Source of the DNA: Vermamoeba vermiformis
Lineage: Eukaryota; Tubulinea; Echinamoebida
Length of the DNA stretch: 64,000 nt
Assembly: GCA_045837725.1 (NCBI GenBank)
Contig: JBEWZL010000048.1
Span: 1-64,000 of the forward strand
Direction of reading: 5' to 3'
Within the stretch, counting starts at the first letter, position 1; every line of letters begins with the position of its first letter. The notes below the pieces were generated by a model. It had not been told where the DNA came from and did not search any database. It worked only from the letters and a program-made list of their open reading frames with translations. The position numbers were made by a program, and so were the translations under genes. Positions 35,226 through 47,189 of the stretch are shown piece by piece.

Positions 35226-37162
35226 ATGGAGACGTTGTCTGAGTACGAGAAACAACGTCTGCAGAAGATCAACCAAAACAAGAAACTGCTGGCATCTCTC
35301 GACTTGCCAAGTTTACCATTGAAGAGACAAGCTGCAAAACAAAAAGGGCCGAGCACCAAGCGCCAAAAGCTCGATGTCACACCTCAACCAACCTTCCGGA
35401 TGTCTCTACGATCGAAAGGTAGACCAAACATTTTTTAAAAATTCAAGGATGCCTAGATAATTGCGTTCTTGTTATCTTTTGATAAGTTTATCAACCCGCA
35501 AGCAGCCCAAACCGCCACGAATTTCTAAGAAATTATTTCTGGCCCTTTTTACTCGCGATCCAGCGCTGGCGCTAGCTTTCCCCTCAGAACTCGCTACTAA
35601 TAGTGACGTATAGGCCCTAATGAGCAACAACAAGAGGAAGAGGTACAAATACGCGAGCCGGTACGCGTTCCCAAGGTTGGTGATGTCACTTTGGATGCCG
35701 CGTACTACAAGTTCGAGGAGTTCGTTACAGTGGAGTCAGGTACATGTTCAAACTTGTATTTCTTTATATCTACACATCTTTTACCCATATATGTTATTTT
35801 CGTCCTACGACTATTGATACTAACCTCGTGTAGCGGCCAAATACGTGGCGGATCTGAATAAGGTTTTGGCTAGCAGTGCATCGAGTAAATCAAAAGCTAA
35901 ACAGTCCAGCTCGAGCAAGAAAGTGACATCGTATTGGTCTACTGCTCCTCAACCTCGTTGGATCGACAAAGTAGTTCCCGATCGAATTTTCTCGTTGGCT
36001 GTGCATCCGACGGCAGAAAAGTTGCTGGTTGCTGTTGGTGACAAATGGGGCAGATTAGGCCTTTGGGTAATGCTTAATCACACCTGGTTACCTTATAGTA
36101 TGCTAATCATTGCCTGCAGGACATTTCAGTTGACCACATCCAAGGCCACACTCCCGCGGTGAATACGAGCGTGGATGAAGAGGACGACAAAGAAAATTCT
36201 TCGGAGAATGCACAACAAGAGGGAGGATCAAAGAAGAAACGTAAACAAGAGAAGAAGTATGCTACCGAGACCGAGTACTATGACGAGAGAAAGAACATTG
36301 TGCATTGCTTCGAGCCACACGTCAAACCAATTTATTCCTTGCAAATCAAATCATTCGAGCCGTACAAAATATACTCCTCAAGCTACGACGGTGTTGTGCG
36401 TTGTCTCGATCTGCAGAAGAAGATGTGTTTGGAGCTCTATCGTGAGGAAGACCCTCGCGCCGACGGCCTGACCTACATTGACATTGCCTGCGACAACACT
36501 ATGATGTACATTGGTAACTCTTCGGGCTCAGTCATTGCTTACGACCGACGCGAAAAGTCGACTGATGGCACCAGCTACGACGTGCATGACCGCAAGGTGA
36601 CACATTTGTCTTGTCACCCGAACAGCTCGCATTTGTTGGCCACGTCATCACTCGATAAAACAGTCAAGATCTGGGATTGCAGGAAGCTCAACAACAAGAA
36701 ACTAGAGCCACTGAGCACAATCACACATGGTCAGTCAGTCACATCGGTTGATTGGAGTCCATCCGGCACTAAAATTTTGACGACTTCGTTGGACGACACG
36801 TGTCGTGTGTACAGTTGCAAGAATGGCAAAGTCACCGACGAAAAGAAATACGTCTCTATTGCGCACAACAATCATACGGGTCGATGGATTTCTGCATTTA
36901 GAGCCATGGTAGGTTACACAAACTTCAGCTCACCAATGTTCTAATGACTTTTTAGTTTGACCCTCGCAGCGACGACTACTTTGTCATCGGCAATATGAAT
37001 CGTGCACTCGAGGTCTATTCAGCCAAGAACGGAGATCTGTTGCACTTTGTCAGCGACGAAGATATCATCACTGCAATTCCCTCGTTGAACGTCATTCATC
37101 CGAAGCTCGATAACGTTGTCGTGTCTGCTAATGCCAGTGGACGAGTGTTAGTTTTTAATTAA
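35226..37162 (+). CDS. WDR76/CMR1-like WD40 protein (DNA damage-binding)
   Basis: Start at 35226 (METLSEYEKQRLQKINQNKK), the typical N-terminal helix of this family, followed by a basic patch. Then DRIFSLAVHPTAEKLLVAVG and DKWGRLGLWD, the family signature, an acidic/basic insert (DEEDDKENSS ... KKKRKQEKK), and WD blades including PIYSLQIKS, SSLDKTVKIWDCRKL, TSVDWSPSGTKILTTS and NNHTGRWISAFRAM. The stop at 37160-37162 follows a final GRVLVFN strand. About five introns; intron 1 is the longest (about 35421-35614). Length about 490 residues, normal. CMR1/WDR76 proteins bind chromatin at damaged or replication-stressed DNA and link to ubiquitin ligases. Nuclear. Confidence 0.9.
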
Positions 37163-37214
37163 ACTAATCATTGTTTTATTAGTTCACAAACGTCTGCTAA
37201 TATCTACATGCTTA

Positions 37215-38748
37215 TTAAACTAACCAAGCTAAGGATCCCAAAAATGCGGTCGGGATCAAAACGGATGCATCCGAGCTCTTAGCTATAGGGCTGCTTGAAG
37301 GCGAGTTGTTGTTATTACTACCAGGGCTATTAGAGTTGGTTGGGTTGTTAGGGCTAGTCGGATTATTGGAGCCAACGGACGGTGAAATGTCTGCGCGACA
37401 CGATGTGTTTGGTAAGTCATTCATCCAAGAGCTTAAATCATATCTTACCTTGAGCAACAAAATTCTTTGCAACGTTCCAAGCTGCATCGAAATATGCCAA
37501 TCGTTGACTTAAGCCACTGTCTGTAGTGGTTGTTAGGTGGATCCAAAGTAGGAGTGGATGTGGATCACGAATTTTTGACTTACCATTCAACGAGCCAAAT
37601 ATACAGCGAGATACTTCATAATAACCTGTTGGTGGATCTTGTGTGCCCTTGCCAACGTCGGCATCGATTCTCAAGTCACCACATCCCTGGAACCCGAGCA
37701 TTTGTTCCGATCCAGTCTTGAACCACCATCCCTGCAAGCCATTAGTTATACACTATGTGCAATTAAAATATTAACGTACACCCGTTAAAAAAGCAAGTTC
37801 AGGACGACCAACAATCACGGAGGCTTCTGGATCTGTTCCACACGTGCACTTGTCAGTTGCAGTGCATGATGGAAACGCGTCAGTGAATGCTTGTTTCATT
37901 TCAGGAATTTGAGTGCATGCTACGCGGTAGTTAGCTGGTATCTATCAAAAGAATTAGGGTATGGTTAGTCAGGTACATCCAAAAAAATCGATTTGCTCCT
38001 ACCATATGAATAGCACCAGCGCCATTATCAGCAGGTTGATAAAAAGTGTTCAAACCAGCCGTTTCATGTCTGTTAAACGACACAAATTGAGTACCGGATC
38101 TAGTTTAACCATTTTAGGAAATTATTATAATTACCTGACTTGAGCAATGAACGTTGCAATGCGAACAGGACAATTTAAGTCGTATCGTTCCATGGCATTA
38201 ATAATATGCGAAATATAGGCGCTGCAATTGTTGCATTGGTACTCTAGCATTGCAGCTAATTCACATTCGCTGATTGTATAGCGGATAGAGCAAGTATCGC
38301 CTGCGCCGTTGTTGCCACTAGTACCAGGGGCTTTAAGAGTTTCGTTCGAGCTATTATTCAGAGCGTATTAGTGAAATATACTGCGATTATCGTTTTTAAC
38401 ACAGAATCTTTTTTGCAATTAATTCGATTATTAAATTTCATAATTAGAATTAATTATTGATTAATATTGGCGTCATAATTGACTAGTATTTATGATTTAA
38501 TAATCGATAATAATTAAAAATTTAATTAATTTGAATTACCATGGCTTTCCAACTACTTGTCCGTCGCATCCGCTTTGACAACCAGTGCCGCAATACTCAG
38601 CAGTACTACCGCAATAGCCATACTGGCTGCAGCAAGGTGAGCCCGGCGTCGTGCACACAGCATTTCCAGCGTCTTTGCCGCACACCGCTTGCCCTTTCAC
38701 TATCGCGCCTAGCGCCAACACTACTACACACAACACGTATGCTTTCAT
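37215..38748 (-). CDS. Hevein (chitin-binding type 1) plus GH19-like domain protein with GPI tail
   Basis: Signal peptide ([20 protein letters not shown]), then an eight-Cys hevein domain ([19 protein letters not shown]), the chitin-binding module of plant and fungal lectins. A lysozyme-fold region follows: [16 protein letters not shown], where HET carries the GH19-type catalytic Glu, then [25 protein letters not shown] and [12 protein letters not shown] Ser/Pro/Asn-rich linker leads to a hydrophobic tail (stop 37215), suggesting a GPI anchor. About 375 residues, about six introns; the first is AT-rich and long (about 190 nt). Overall architecture resembles plant class I chitinase plus an anchor. 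Likely acts on chitin or a related surface or prey polymer. Ends 52 bp from the convergent WDR76 gene. Confidence 0.8.
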
Positions 38749-39101
38749 TGATCTTATTGGTAAAATATATTTTGGGGTTGAAACGAATTTTCTGTTTTAT
38801 CAACAGCCACTCCCATGAAACAAGAAATTTGGTCGTGAACAAGTAATAAAATTTAACAAAGTTCGTCATAGATCACAACATATTTTGCCCACTTGGCGGT
38901 TTTCCATGCTAGACCGTAAGAATTCTATTCGTTTTGTTCGTTTTTTTGTCAGTACTGACAGTTTAAACAGCGCAACGTTTGGCTCTATGTTACAAAGGGC
39001 AATATTTTTGTTAAGAACACGCGCATTTCAATTCTAGTCGCTGATCCTGGAAATAATAAACGAGCGCAACAACAAGAGTACAAAAAAGTACGGGCTGTTG
39101 T
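38749..39101. other. Intergenic region, promoter of the hevein gene, nothing else seen
   Basis: 353 bp of AT-rich sequence. It holds the upstream region of the hevein/GH19-like gene and the 3' end of the RhoGEF gene. No repeats or RNA genes recognised. Confidence 0.5.
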
Positions 39102-41476
39102 TTACTTTTTGTACAATCGTTTCATGGTGGAAAAATGCTCCGCCAACAACTTCACTTCTTTCATCACATCTTCGCTCTTCATTTCTGACCACGCAATCAC
39201 GCGATTGACCAGCACTGATTTGGTAACTTTCTCGCCTTCGTTCAAGAACCGCTTTAACTTCTCTGAATCTTCCATGTGTTCTTGTTCTTCCTCTGCAATC
39301 GCGTCAAAAAGTCAATTCGGATCTGGATCAGCAGTGCATTTATCGAAAGCTTACCTCTAAGAGCATCAAGTTCCGCAGGGGTAGAGTTCAACCTCTTAAT
39401 TGTTGATTGTAACAGTTGCACCCACGTGTCTTTATCTTGTGTCAAAAACACTAGTTCGTGCGTAATGTTATCTTCAACTGCGCGAATGGTGAACTTGTCG
39501 CGACTCGCTAAACAATAGGGTGAGTACGTATATGATAGAAATAATATGACGGCCTCGTCTTGACATACATTCTTGATCGGTGACTATAACAGTGCTCAAT
39601 GGGAATGTGTGCACGACGACAAACTTCTTCTTTCGATTGAGTTTCGTGACCAATAAAATATCATTGAACAAAAACATTCGTCGGATTTTCATTATTTTTC
39701 CGCCTGCACAGAATGTAAGATCGCCCTAAATATGGAAATTAATCGTTAAACTCGTTCAAACGGCCAAAAAAAAATCGTACCTCGAACACGTATTTTCGGT
39801 GCGGTGCTGCAATATCTACATTATTCTATAATAGATGTTATGTTAATATACTGATAGTAGGTCCCGGGTACTATTAAAATGTACGTACCAAGCTTGCTTG
39901 AATGTTCAACACACGATCCATATTTCTTCGTTTTTCGACGACGCGATCCGCGTGCCTCGTTGTATCACGCAATAATTTTAATGCGGCTACTAAATCCTCG
40001 TAATCAGGATGGTCTTTTGGTGTCAATGTGATGATATCCTATATAATAATTAATAAGCAAATGCTTTTTTACGGTGATTTTTTTTGCATGTCGGATCCGT
40101 ACCTTTAACAACGAGTCGTACATAATCATGCGATGTATAGGCAGATTCAACGATGTCAATAAATTAGTCTTCTTAGTCTTAGTTTGCTCCTATAATTAGA
40201 AATATAATTAGTTTTTAAGGCTTTTCGGTGCTTGACATGAAAGTGCCGCTGTCAAAAAAATTGGGAATTTCAAAATTATCACCATTAATTCTTTTTGCTA
40301 TTATTATGATTATAATACTATTACTTACAGTAATAAAGGCTTGAAATTCTGGAATTTTCATGCAATCTCTGTACGTCTGTTGAGCAATTTCATAATTTTC
40401 ACTGTATTGCGAATACAACTGCCGCAGAATTACAGACTACAATAACGTGTTAATATTAACGTAATTATATTAACTAATAATAGGGTATTACCATTTCAAT
40501 CAAAATGTCGCCAAAAGTGCCGTCACCGTCCTGGAAAAGAAATTACCAAAATTAGTAAATTTTTGAAATTGAGTCAAACGTTGGAAGTTAAAGGGAAATT
40601 TGCTAATCTTAGCAACAATACTGTCGTAATCGATGAAAATTTGCAAAGATACTGTCACACAAAAAGATTTAAATTTCTGGCGCGAATCTTTGAATTGCAA
40701 AAAAAAATCAAATAAATTTACCTCTAAGCGCGGCTTTAATTGCGTTAAAAATTGCATGTTCCAGCCCATAATTAGCTCCCAATTGCAAAATAATCTTTTC
40801 AATTGCGGTCGTTCTAATATTTTTTGCAAAGGACTGATGTATTCGGCCACAACTGTCTTTAATTCTTCAACGTGCTTTTGTTCCGATGTTAATAACTCTC
40901 TAATATATTTTTCTCGTCGTTCTATGCAAAAAATTGGTTAATTATCCGCTTCCAAAGCGTATTTGCAAAAATGAATCTGGCCAGATTTACTTTCGAAATT
41001 TAATTTTCACAATAAATGTTAATTTTTGCTATTTAAATTTGATGATAATTACCTTCACGTATTTTTGCAACTGTTTCTTCATCCATTGTTTCGGATTCTG
41101 AAATGCTATCAATGGGAAGGCCTAAGTCCAACCCAGAATTCGACTCCATAATAGCAATATTATTATTATTATTTAAACTATTTACATCAATTTTAGGTGC
41201 GCTATTTGAGCCGTTTGCTAGCGATGTAACGCTATCTGCATTATTATTTTTATTTTTCTCATCTAAGTCACTAGAATGATTCAATGGTGTAGAAGCATTA
41301 CTATGATTAGATGAGTTGTTGTTGTTTGATATTATATTGTCTGTTCCTTTTTTCTTTCCAGAAGAGTTTTCTCGAGATTTGATTCGTTTAACGTGTTTGT
41401 CTTCATCGTGCCTTGAGGTAACAGGCGAGCCGGGTGTTGAACTAGGCGTACCCTCGCCAGCGTGAGATGACGCCAT
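39102..41476 (-). CDS. RhoGEF with DH and PH domains
   Basis: Start at 41476 (MASSHAGEGTPSSTPGSP). A disordered Ser/Asn-rich N-terminus (about 145 residues) is followed by a DH domain: EKYIRELLTSEQKHVEELK, FCNWELIMGWNMQFL, PIHRMIMYDSLLKDI and HPDYEDLVAALKLLRD, the conserved DH helices. A PH domain follows: GDLTFCAGGKIMKIRRMF, LFNDILLVTKL and DKDTWVQLLQSTIKRL. The C-terminus is a charged helical region (stop 39102). About ten introns, all AT-rich. About 560 residues. It should activate Rho/Rac GTPases and so actin remodelling; the GTPase target cannot be told from sequence. Its DH core lies in short exons between 40.0 and 41.0 kb. Confidence 0.87.
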
Positions 41477-41678
41477 TGAATTATAATACTGCGAATCTCT
41501 CGCGTTTACCTCTTTGTTAACTGAAAAAGAAAATCAAATCCAAAAATAACTTAAAATTTATCAATTTTATTCTTCAGCCCTTTTTTACCCTCGCTTATTG
41601 GTGATGGAGTAACCCTTGTGGTATATAACCTTATACTCGATGTTTGTAGCGAATAAAAATTTTGCGCGGTGGATTTGG

Positions 41679-43294
41679 TTACCTGATCTTGCCTTTATCT
41701 TTATTGAATTTGATGGCAATAGGAAATGTCGCTCCTAATACAACAATCATGATTATAACCTGCACCATTCCATTCAAGAATCGCGCGTAGAAGAACGCGA
41801 GTGCACTACTCATCGATTGCACGAACTTGAACGCTGAAATGGCTTGAATCGAGACTACACCCTTCGGATATAGCTTTCCTAAGTATGCATACATATATAT
41901 GTTAAGCACACCGTCAAACGATGCAAAGAATCCAATAACATAGAAGAGCGCGTATCTCGTCGTCGGATCGGCATCCATTATCTCGTTTTTCATGAATTGC
42001 AATGCAAAATAGATCGCCATCAATGTAGCCATGATGCCAGTTAATACTTTCAAGAATCCTTGTGAGCTGAGTCGATCCTTCAGTTTGCCGCCAAGGTACG
42101 TGAACAAGATCTTGCCAAGACCATTAACAGCGAAAATTCCTCCGACTTGCATGCGATCGTCTTTGAAAAATGCAGTAAATGGACCGTTGATATACGTCGC
42201 GTATACTGCGGAGAAGAAAAAGACGCCCATCTGCGCTAATAGTTCAGGAGCAGCCACCATTGAGATGCTTTGCCAAATTTCTTGCCATAAGCTTACTGAA
42301 CCTGATGTATAAGGATATAAATTAGCTATGGCTTATAGTACGGGAGTATATGGTTGAAAAAAATTGAGCGGGATCTTACCTTCAGTTTGAGAAGGCTTTT
42401 TCTCGTCCATATTAATAATATCCTTATTCTCATCGTGCTTAATTTCATCTTCGAGTTCCACGTGATTATTTTCATCGCTCGTTTTGCTTGAACTGGCCGT
42501 TGAAACAGTCGCAGTAGATTCTTCGCTCGTGATACTTTGCGCGTCTGCACCGACATTCTTAATGTCTTCATCTTCTTGAGGAGCCTTCTGTTCATTGTGG
42601 CCGTCTTCTACATCAGACAGGGATACCCAGTGATCTTCGATCTTCTTTAGTAACAGTAAGCCACTGCATCCAACAGCGCACAACATCGCGAGTAAAATGA
42701 ACAGTATTAACGGTTGAAATCCAAAGTAGAACATCAAAAACGAGAGCAAGTTGCCGGTGATATTGCATACAGACATAATTGAAAAGAATAGGCCCGAGCT
42801 AGCTCCACGTGCTTTTGGATCTGAATTTTCTGTCAAGCTTGATCCTGCAGATCAACGGGTGAGTTCAATAATAATAATAATACAAAAAATATTATTAGCA
42901 TTATATTAAGGCAAAAATACTGTATTAAATGCCTACCTTGCGCGGACCATAATATGCCAGCACCGATCCCGATAATAACGCTGAAAATATATACAAGAAA
43001 GATCGTATTAGCCGTCGCTAGGTACACTGCAATAGCCAATAAATAAGCCGAATAAGTGTATCCTGATATCGTCATTGCCAGCTTGAGCGATCCAACTTTT
43101 CTGACAGCAGCGGATGCGAAGAAGTTCGACATGGCCATTACGAGGTAAATAATCGCCAATATAAAATAGGCATGGTTGCCTAATAAAGCTAGCGCGTAGT
43201 TTTGTGAAGGATTGTACGCTGTGAACATCAGCATGAAACAGATCCCCATTAGGATCACGTTCCTGCGCTTTATGCCGGCTATCGTCGCTTGCAT
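41679..43294 (-). CDS. UNC93-like major facilitator superfamily transporter
   Basis: Three exons. Start at 43294 (MQATIAGIKRRNVILMGICF). About eleven or twelve hydrophobic helices, with YNPSQNYALALLG in the first and WSAQG at the first junction, typical of the UNC93 branch. An acidic, Ser-rich cytosolic loop of about 110 residues (42.38-42.64 kb) lies between the two six-helix halves. The second half begins PELLAQMGVFFFSAVY and the protein ends KFNKDKGKIR* at 41679. About 480 residues. UNC93 proteins regulate ion channels or traffic receptors; the cargo here is unknown. The promoter should be within 43295-43600. Confidence 0.85.
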
Positions 43295-44036
43295 TTTATA
43301 AACTACGATATGTAGAGCTTATAAAAGAGCTTGAATAAATAATCTAAGTGAATGTCGGTTAGTAAAATTAATAATTTTCGGAACTACGTCCGTTTTTCCC
43401 ACTGTAAAATTAGATGGGTCTTAAATAATACCAGGTTACTTAATAATAGTAAGTAAAATATTTTAGCAGCACACCGTAATTTTTAATACGCCAGAATTAA
43501 AGTTCAAGCGAGATCGACTTATACGTCCCGTGTCATAAAGCTATCTTGGTTTCAAAATGTTTCATGCGTTTAAGTATTAAAATATTTTAGAATACTACTT
43601 ACGAATAAGGTCCAATCGATTACCGATCTACATAGATCTGGCTCGCTTGATCAAAAAATCTTCCGTTTACTCCAAGCTTTGCAAAATAGCTCGCTCGTGG
43701 TGCCCACGTAGATACAAAATAATTTTGATGACGAGGCAGGTGCATTTTCAGCCGACGTTGCAAAAATTATTATTCGCGCCACTTTTTTTGTCGCGTCCGT
43801 TATGTAAACAACAAAAGAGTACAATTTGGTTGGATCCCGCTTCGTGAATATTGCCGGTAAGTAGGATGTTACTGGGACTTGTCGATTCCACACACAACGA
43901 TGTATCTTTTTGCACATCAGTTTTATGTAGTTTTAAATTTTGCATGGAATAACCGTATCTAGATTTGGAATTCATATTTGTGTTAGTTAGACCGCATATG
44001 TACAGAAAATCTTCAAAAATAATATTTATTTTTACG
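43295..44036. other. AT-rich intergenic region, no gene supported
   Basis: Two overlapping open frames on the minus strand (43748-43975 and 43651-43917) conflict with each other and show no family or splice logic. The region holds the UNC93 upstream sequence. Confidence 0.45.
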
Positions 44037-44225
44037 TCATATTTCTAAAACCGCGTGCAAGTCATTAATATTCACAAATTGTCCTAAATTAGATTCATGA
44101 AATTGTACCGCGACTATAAAATCCCATAAAGTACTTCTATTATCAAAGAATGACGCGGCAGCAATCAGCTCTGATTTTAATTTTAACGAACAACAATCAC
44201 AGTACAAATGTTTTTCTTGTGACAT
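44037..44225 (-). CDS. Hypothetical small protein, 62 residues
   Basis: A single open frame starting MSQEKHLYCDCCSLKLK and ending LHAVLEI. Composition looks protein-like (mixed helix, a CDCC cluster). I tried to splice it to the open frame at 44257-44511 but no in-frame junction with sensible donor and acceptor was found. May be a decayed exon. Function unknown. Confidence 0.2.
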   Translation of the reverse strand: MSQEKHLYCDCCSLKLKSELIAAASFFDNRSTLWDFIVAVQFHESNLGQFVNINDLHAVLEI

Positions 44226-44256
44226 CGTGAAACGGATCCCGTAGTATTAAGCGTCA

Positions 44257-44511
44257 TTACTGCATCGGGCTTTCGGCGGTGCATACCCTGCGAGTAATAT
44301 AAGCATACGATCGAAACTGCCAATAGTTGTGTAACTGATTTCGTGTGTCGAGGAAATTCCCCTTCTGATTCACCATGAGCCTAAAAATGGCGTATTCTCT
44401 TACGCCCGTACAATCTTCAGCTCTGCGTGACATCTCCCCGATTACCCATTCAATCGCTCGGATCGTATAATTGCTATCAGCGAAATGATTATCGGCCATT
44501 CGCCGCCGCAA
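44257..44511 (-). CDS. Hypothetical protein with transposase-like HTH flavour, possibly a remnant
   Basis: An 84-codon frame with RRAEDCTGVREYAIFRL followed by GNFLDTRNQLHNYWQF. The order (helix, Cys-Thr-Gly-Val turn, helix, Gly-x-Phe-Leu-Asp-x-Arg) resembles the N-terminal HTH of some DNA transposases, but no catalytic domain follows and no terminal repeats were found. It lies 74 bp below the stop of the HTH gene at 44586. Low confidence; could be chance. Confidence 0.22.
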   Translation of the reverse strand: MRRRMADNHFADSNYTIRAIEWVIGEMSRRAEDCTGVREYAIFRLMVNQKGNFLDTRNQLHNYWQFRSYAYITRRVCTAESPMQ

Positions 44512-44585
44512 AAAAAAACGGGATCGGAAGAAGCTGATGAAACTGAATCTTTACTAGCTCGCTATATTTACAATAAATAAGTTAT

Positions 44586-45320
44586 TTACGTTGATATTTT
44601 GGTCCTGTAGCATCCTTGGGGACGAAAGGGATGCCCGAATATCAAGTTAATGGAGAAGTGTTCCCAAGAGTCAGGTTGATACACCGGGGAAGTCAGAATA
44701 AGAGGAGAATTATCTTTGTGATGCCTAGTGTCGGATACAATTGAAGAGGCAGCATCTAACTCCATTTGAAACAGCGGGCTATTATTGGGCGAATCCGCTG
44801 TCGTTCAATTTATTAATAATTTCAAGTAATCAATGTATTTTACCTTGCTCTGAGCTCGATGATTCATTGTTGTTCGATCTAGACGTTAATTCATGATATT
44901 CATCCAGCCAAACGAATATTTTTGTTTCCATTGCTTGCCAACCCCTGATCCGCAGCATAGAGTTCATAAATTTGCTCAATCTCGTTTGGCTATGCATAAA
45001 TTATTAATAAAATATTGCATCTGATGTTTCAATTCTTACCTTACGCCAACTTCAAGCGCTACTTCCCGCTGGGACTTGATCCCGTAAGCCATTAAATCTT
45101 TGATTGCTAATATTAAGCCCATATTTGGCTTAGAACCACTTTCTAATTTCAAGGATGATGCATCTGACTCCTCGTCTGTCTTTTGGATTGGGACGTAGCT
45201 AAAATATTCGGCACGTAATTTGATCCAATTTTTTCTTAGAGTCTCTTTATCAGACTCGGAAACGCTCTTGTCTTGTCTATTCATTGCTTTTACTTTGCAA
45301 TGTGAAGTGTTTTTGTTCAT
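44586..45320 (-). CDS. Small helix-turn-helix protein, paralogue 1
   Basis: Start at 45320 (MNKNTSHCKVKAMNRQ). Three exons. A basic/aromatic N-terminal helix (RKNWIKLRAEYFSYV) precedes IKDLMAYGIKSQREVAL and GVSQTRLSKFMN, a lambda-repressor-like (XRE/HNF1/CUT-type) HTH, then RIRGWQAMETKIFVWLDEY. The tail is acidic/Ser-rich and has a motif PDSWEHFSI near the end (stop 44586). An intron splits the HTH at GV|SQT, the same place as in the 46.5-47.1 kb paralogue; a second intron lies at SEQ|ADSP. About 210 residues. Probable DNA-binding regulator; no named family recognised. Confidence 0.7.
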
Positions 45321-46524
45321 TTGCGTAATCTTTAAACAGCTTTTGGCGTGAATTTATGCTCGCGTCCCGAGCGCTCGATTTCTCTGCAAGGAGATCTCGC
45401 ACCTACTCGGTAAAGTTAATTGCCTCACGCTTATACTCAGCTCGTACAGCATACTCTCGGACAAATGACAATTCTCTTAGTCTTTTTATTCCGTAAGCCA
45501 AGAGTTGAATTCGCTGCATGCGGATCTTAATCAAGATCTTTAGCATTGGTAATTATCGCTTGTACGCACTATTGAGCAAGTAGATTCAGCTCTAAAACTC
45601 CGAGAGAAGCATTGGGCAATTAGGCGATTTGAAAATTAGCATGGATCAGCCCAGGCAGCGGGATCCAGCACACGGAAAAGAAATCTCGAACAAAATGAGA
45701 TTTGTGCTGATTCAATAACGTAAATTTGGTCCTCTTTAATGCTGTCAGCGTCGTTGAAGTTAATTTGTTGCACATCTGCTCGGCCGTAGTGCGAGTTATT
45801 GCAAAGTTGCAAAAACTACCTACATGAGACACTCGCTTTGTAATAGTTGCACGAACGATCGTTATTTATATCTTGCTATCGTATTAGTGTCATTCAATAG
45901 GTCACGATTTGTAAAAAAGCATGCAAAAAGAAACCTTGGCAGCCGATGAGATGCACCGGGCAGAAAATATTGCAACGAGCCGATAACGACCGATATTTAA
46001 TTTTTCATACTTTTACTATATTTAGAAAAATTCAATTATTAATCGACTCAAAGCCCTGATAAAATCAATGCACTTTAATTTTGGATCTGTGTTTGAGCTA
46101 AATCATCAAAAAAATCTAATTTGTCATTCAGATAATTAATTACCTATTTTCCAATGCTAATACCTTCCCTTCGATACTCGATCAAGCAAGCAATATAAAA
46201 AATATTTAACAAATTCGTTTCGTGCCTTCCCATTCTAGCGTTTGCATCGGCGGATCGTTACGGTGGTAATGTGCATAACGCAACATTAGATAACGCATTT
46301 TGAGCTGTGTTCGTCATTAGCAGCCGGATCGAAATAAAAATTGTTACGGTCCGCCTTTGTAACCTCCTGTCAAATAAATAAGATTTATTCCGCGCTCCTT
46401 TTTACAATATTAAAATACAGGCGATATCTCTGAAGATATCTTGGTCTCCGACCGCTCAACTCCGTCAATTTTAAAATATACAGATGACAGATAGATGATT
46501 TGTGCCAAAAACGGGTGCCGACAA
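45321..46524. other. Intergenic region between the two HTH genes, nothing supported
   Basis: About 1.2 kb, AT-rich. A 70-codon minus frame at 45620-45832 has no family or splice support. It contains the promoter of the first HTH gene and the 3' side of the second. Confidence 0.5.
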
Positions 46525-47139
46525 TCAGCTTGATGGCGAAAACTGATTTAGAACCATGCCTATACTGAAGTGGCTCCAAGGGTCAGGCTCTTCATCACTT
46601 TCCGTCACGTGGGGACTGTCGCATGAGGCATCCTTAGACGAATCTGGACTTTCCATACTTAGAGATTCTTCGATAGCGCTTAAATCATCCACCGGCTCTA
46701 GTTGCTCGGCATTATAATTATAAAACTCGTCGAAAAATTGCAAAAGACGTTCTTCTAGACTCGTCCATCCTCGAACACGTGTTGTTCCGTTCATATATTT
46801 GCTTAGTCGGGTTTGACTGCGGTTAAAACGTCAGATAAATTCTTAAGCGCGTTTAATGATCATGATTGTGGCAATAATTGGATGTTTGTTTTACCTGACA
46901 CCAATTTTGTAAGCGATCTCCCTTTGGGACTGGATGCCATTATCCATCAGTCGACGTATTGCGGCTATATAGTGACGATTTGGGTCGTTCCCGGCTTGGC
47001 CTAGGTTCATTAGATCATCTTCTTGCAATTTGTAAAGCCTCATTATCTCGGCACGCTGCTTGATCCATTCGGTTCGATAATTTTGTGCGTTCATTTGATG
47101 TAATTGCTTCAGCATGGCGAAGGTTATGTGAAGTACCAC
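46525..47139 (-). CDS. Small helix-turn-helix protein, paralogue 2
   Basis: Two exons. The start could be 47139 (MVLHITFAMLKQ), 47115 or the next Met (MNAQNYRTEW); 47139 is listed as the longest. The core is TEWIKQRAEIMRLY, then IRRLMDNGIQSQREIAY and GVSQTRLSKYMN, RVRGWTSLEERLLQFFDEF, then an acidic region (EESLSMESPDSSKD) and PDPWSHFSIGMVLNQF before the stop at 46525. Paralogous to the 44.6-45.3 kb gene in the HTH, the RGW motif and the PDxWxHFSI tail, and shares the HTH intron position. About 170 residues. Probably a DNA-binding regulator. It is transcribed away from the 47.6 kb gene. Confidence 0.7.
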
Positions 47140-47189
47140 GCGTGGTGTTCTTCTTGTTTATTTTTTGAGATTGACTTTAATGGCTCTTG

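Noticed and set aside
43651-43975. Two overlapping minus-strand ORFs
   Set aside because: They overlap in different frames, and neither joins to neighbours by a sensible splice.
47060-47085. tRNA B-box-like GGTTCGATAATT
   Set aside because: It is coding sequence of the HTH gene read in reverse, and no cloverleaf forms.
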